Part shown: positions 32,247 through 34,511 of the stretch, piece after piece
How the letters are laid out: each line of letters begins with the position of its first letter
How positions within the stretch are numbered: the stretch's first letter is position 1
NCBI GenBank assembly: GCA_002423075.1
Contig: DIUS01000141.1
Location: 2,278-36,788, forward strand
Direction: 5' to 3'
DNA from: Microbacteriaceae bacterium UBA6152
GTDB taxonomy: Bacteria > Actinomycetota > Actinomycetes > Actinomycetales > Microbacteriaceae
Length of the DNA: 34,511 nt
Position numbers and translations under genes: made by a program
Notes under the pieces: model-generated
Told to the model about the DNA's origin: nothing
Databases searched by the model: none
What the model saw: the letters and a program-made list of their open reading frames with translations, nothing else

Positions 32247-33308
32247 TCAGAGGGTTCGAACAACCTCGCCCGCGACGCGCACGAGAGTTGCCACAGACTC
32301 GGCCTCGGCGATCGAGATACGGATGCCCTCCGGAGCGAAGGCGCGCACGACGAGCCCGGCGGCAGAGAATGCCTCCGCAGCCTCGGCCGTCGCTTTCCCT
32401 GTCGGCAGCCACACGAAATTGCCGTGCGAGACCGGCACCGGCCACCCCTGCGCGCGCAATTGCGCTTGCACCTCGTCGCGTCGGGTCGCGAGCACAGCCA
32501 CCTGCTCGAGCAGCTCAGCCTCGTGATCGAGCGCCGCGTGCACGGCGCGTTGAGCGGCCTCGGTGACCGAGAGCGGAATCGCGGTGCTGCGTGCCGCCTG
32601 CACGATGGTCGGGTGCGCGATCGCGTAGCCGGCGCGCAGCCCGGCGAGGCCATAGGCCTTCGAAAAGGTGCGCAACACGACGAGGTTCGGGTAGCGCCCG
32701 ATGAGGGCCGCGCCGTCGACTGAGTTCTCATCACGCACGAATTCGACGTAGGCCTCGTCGAGAATGACGAGCAGGTCGTCGGGCACGGCCGCCATGAACG
32801 TCTCGAACTCGTCGGCCGTGACGATCGTGCCGGTCGGGTTGTTGGGCGTGCAGACGATGACGACGCGCGTGCGGTCGGAGACCGCGGCCGCCATGGCTGG
32901 CAGATCGTGTCGGCCGTCGGGCAGCAGCGCGACCGGAACGCTGATAGCGCCCGCAACCGTGATCAGCCCCGGGTACGCCTCGAAGCTGCGCCAGGCATAC
33001 ACGACCTCGTCACCGACCGAGGCCGCGGCGGTCAAGAGCTGCGCGAGCACTGCCACCGAACCCGCGCCGACGATGACCTCGTCAGGCGTCACTCCGTGGC
33101 GTGCCGCCAGCCGCTCGCGCACGACGAGCGCCGAGGCATCCGGGTAGCGGTTGATATCGAGGTCGCGGATGGCCGCAAGCACTGCGGGATGCGGAGGGAA
33201 GGGGTTCTCGTTGCTGGAGAGCTTGAACGCATCGGCAGAGGCCGCGCGGCCTTGTGCGTACGCGGGCAGGGCGACGATTTCGGGGCGGAGACGCACGGGA
33301 ACAGGCAC
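32247..33308 (-). CDS. HisC-like / aromatic aminotransferase
   Basis: A 353-residue class I/II PLP aminotransferase of the histidinol-phosphate family. SSNENPFPPHP is the N-terminal signature; the Schiff-base Lys is in RTFSKAYGLAGLRAGYA; VCTPNNPTGT, LDEAYVEFVRDE and the C-terminal Arg in APEGIRISIAE are all present. Actinobacterial relatives next to other genes are often annotated as phenylalanine/aromatic aminotransferase (Pat). The bkdABC link suggests a role in amino-acid to 2-oxoacid exchange, but the hisC function cannot be ruled out. GTG 33308 lies 6 nt after TAGGGT, so the message is probably leaderless. Confidence 0.88.
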   Translation of the reverse strand: MPVPVRLRPEIVALPAYAQGRAASADAFKLSSNENPFPPHPAVLAAIRDLDINRYPDASALVVRERLAARHGVTPDEVIVGAGSVAVLAQLLTAAASVGDEVVYAWRSFEAYPGLITVAGAISVPVALLPDGRHDLPAMAAAVSDRTRVVIVCTPNNPTGTIVTADEFETFMAAVPDDLLVILDEAYVEFVRDENSVDGAALIGRYPNLVVLRTFSKAYGLAGLRAGYAIAHPTIVQAARSTAIPLSVTEAAQRAVHAALDHEAELLEQVAVLATRRDEVQAQLRAQGWPVPVSHGNFVWLPTGKATAEAAEAFSAAGLVVRAFAPEGIRISIAEAESVATLVRVAGEVVRTL

Positions 33309-33314
33309 CTGCTC

Positions 33315-33320
33315 ACCCTA
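33315..33320 (-). promoter_or_regulatory. Putative -10 of the aminotransferase-bkd operon (TAGGGT)
   Basis: TAGGGT with exactly 6 nt to GTG 33308. No clear -35. Supports the GTG start and a leaderless transcript. Confidence 0.5.
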
Positions 33321-33349
33321 CGTCGATCGTGCCATCCCCTGATGCTCGT

Positions 33350-33379
33350 TTGCCACGGTGATGCCCCTCTCGACATAGT
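33350..33379 (+). promoter_or_regulatory. Promoter of the holin-4-like gene
   Basis: -35 TTGCCA (33350-33355, five of six consensus), 18-nt spacer, -10 CATAGT (33374-33379), then 6 nt to the ATG. Initiation is expected at the start codon. Confidence 0.6.
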
Positions 33380-33385
33380 TGACCC

Positions 33386-33790
33386 ATGGCCCGCTTTCTG
33401 ATCCGCCTCATCATCAACACCATCGCCCTCTGGCTGACGACCCTCATCGTCGCCGGTGTCTCGGTCGTCTCGTACGGCACCGAGGACGACACGGTGGCCC
33501 TCGTGCTCACCTATCTGCTGGTGGGTCTGATCTTCGGCCTCGTGAACGGCATCATCGGCAACCTCATCCGCATCGTCGCCTTCCCGCTCTACATCCTCAC
33601 CCTCGGCCTCATCGCGCTCATCGTGAACGGCCTGCTGCTGCTGCTCGTGGCGTGGATCTCGAGCCTGATCGGATTCGGGCTCACGGTCGACAGCTTCTGG
33701 TGGGGCGTGCTGGGCGCCATCGTGCTCGGCCTGCTGAGCTGGCTCATCGGCATCGTGTTGCGGCCGCTCGTGGGTCGCAAGCGCTCCTGA
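33386..33790 (+). CDS. Phage-holin-4-superfamily small membrane protein
   Basis: A 134-residue protein with four hydrophobic helices: about 5-27, 37-58, 64-90 and 105-125. The pattern (LIRLIINTIALWLTTLIVAG, then LVGLIFGLVNGIIGNLIRIV and FPLYILTLGLIALIVNGLLL) is that of the Phage_holin_4_2 family (Mycobacterium-type superfamily IV), found in most actinobacterial and cyanobacterial chromosomes. Despite the name, no endolysin or phage gene is near, and the chromosomal members have no proven lytic role. Ends with a short basic tail (GRKRS). Its stop lies 10 nt from the stop of the convergent hydrolase gene. Confidence 0.88.
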   Translation: MARFLIRLIINTIALWLTTLIVAGVSVVSYGTEDDTVALVLTYLLVGLIFGLVNGIIGNLIRIVAFPLYILTLGLIALIVNGLLLLLVAWISSLIGFGLTVDSFWWGVLGAIVLGLLSWLIGIVLRPLVGRKRS

Positions 33791-33800
33791 GCCGGGGGCA

Positions 33801-34511
33801 TCACTGCTCGGCTCGATCGATGCGGGTCGCCGTGAAGGTCATCCGCTCGCCGTTCGTCGACAGCGACGGAAGACCCGCGATAGCTGCCTGCAGCGCGGCG
33901 TTGCCGTGCGCATCGGCGGCGGCCGCGGTCGCCAGGTAGCGGTCGAGCTCGTGCGCGGGCAGCGCGGTCTCGTGGCCCGTTGCTGATGCGAGCGCATCGC
34001 CGCGCACGATGACGGCGTTCGTCTCGCGACGGATGCCCGAGAGCACGGGCACGAGATCCTCCCGATGCTCGATCACGACGGCGGGGTAGTGGCCCTGCAC
34101 GGGCATGCCGCCGGTCGGAGCGCCGACCGTCACGAGCCCCGCGGTGTGCCACAGGCCCGATTCGGCGAGCACCGTGGCGATGGCCCCGCCTTGCGAGTAG
34201 CCCGTGAAGACCACCGAGCTCGATGTCGTCGCCCCCGCCGCGCTCAGGGCGGCCCGCACCGCCTGCAGCGAGCTCGCGTTCTGCTCGGCGACGAGCGCGA
34301 CGTTGCTCGCCATGTCCCACGGGCGGTCGCCGCCGAGCTCTGCCGAGGAGTCGGTGCCGGCGATGTACACCTCGAAATGCCAGGTGCCGTCGGGCAGGGG
34401 GTAGCGCTCGACCACGATCGGCGTCGCGGGGTCGGGAACCCGGCCGACACGATCGGCGAGTGATGCCGGCGGAGCGCTGGCGGTCGGGCCTTCGCCTCGT
34501 CGCCGGTCGGC
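33801..34511 (-). CDS. Lipase-like alpha/beta hydrolase, 5' end outside window
   Basis: An open frame of 236 residues continues past the window edge, so the N-terminus is missing. The nucleophile elbow is FTGYSQGGAIATVLAE, followed by LVTVGAPTGG and a likely catalytic Asp in EHREDLVPVLSG; the catalytic His may be in ASATGHETALPAHELD. The upstream part VERYPLPDGTWHFEVYIAGT shows that GTG 34415 is only an internal codon of a longer protein. Similar large proteins in Microbacteriaceae combine a WXG-like region with this fold, but that cannot be judged here. Substrate unknown. Confidence 0.75.
   Translation of the reverse strand, partial: ADRRRGEGPTASAPPASLADRVGRVPDPATPIVVERYPLPDGTWHFEVYIAGTDSSAELGGDRPWDMASNVALVAEQNASSLQAVRAALSAAGATTSSSVVFTGYSQGGAIATVLAESGLWHTAGLVTVGAPTGGMPVQGHYPAVVIEHREDLVPVLSGIRRETNAVIVRGDALASATGHETALPAHELDRYLATAAAADAHGNAALQAAIAGLPSLSTNGERMTFTATRIDRAEQ

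Noticed and set aside
33386..33790. Holin as evidence of a prophage
   Set aside because: The family is chromosomal in most actinobacteria, and no endolysin, integrase, capsid or att-like repeat is nearby.

Overview
The window is chromosomal DNA of a high-GC Gram-positive bacterium, most likely a pigmented member of the Microbacteriaceae (Actinobacteria). The pointers are strong GC3 bias, dense operons joined by 4-nt ATGA/GTGA overlaps, many GTG starts, a C50-type carotenoid operon with split CrtYe/CrtYf cyclase subunits and a CrtEb elongase, a TreX-TreY-TreZ trehalose operon, a CopD-CtaG fusion, Abhydrolase_9 and DCD:DUT-type dCTP deaminase. The genus cannot be fixed from the sequence alone. 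I see no insertion sequence, integrase, prophage module or CRISPR array.

Layout. 1-1258: a MarR-family regulator cut by the window edge, with a small His/Gly-rich ORF and a membrane protein on the other strand. 1255-7645 (minus): treX-treY-treZ, making trehalose from glycogen or maltodextrin. 7702-8055: small unknown protein. 8045-13187 (minus): crtE-crtB-crtI-crtYe-crtYf-crtEb, with idi divergent at 13209, so isoprenoid isomerisation and C50 carotenoid synthesis sit back to back. 13730-16018: a MASE1-like histidine kinase and a single-domain response regulator, divergent, with a broken piece of a second kinase between them. 16031-17598: dcd and a LigB/DODA-type dioxygenase. 17802-17872: tRNA-Gly(CCC) with its own promoter. 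17878-24131: Abhydrolase_9 membrane hydrolase, Pif1/RecD-like helicase, an unknown anchored protein and the CopD-CtaG fusion. 24248-24520: HU-type nucleoid protein. 24719-28622: zinc-homeostasis region, znuA-znuC-znuB-zur followed by zinc-free ribosomal proteins rpmB-rpmG-rpsN, with a Zur-type palindrome over the znuA promoter. 28767-33308 (minus): an aminotransferase and a branched-chain 2-oxoacid dehydrogenase (E1alpha, E1beta, E2). 33386-34511: a holin-4-like membrane protein and the edge of a lipase-like hydrolase.

Two regulatory themes emerge. Many first genes lack a Shine-Dalgarno and carry a TANNNT hexamer exactly 6 (sometimes 7) nt before the start codon, the signature of leaderless mRNAs; it also helps fix start codons. 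The znuA promoter has a perfect TTGACA -35 at the centre of a 37-bp palindrome, a clear repressor operator. No gene-free stretch exceeds 300 bases; the longest gaps (15413-15652, 17599-17801, 24521-24718, 19501-19690) are described in the entries.
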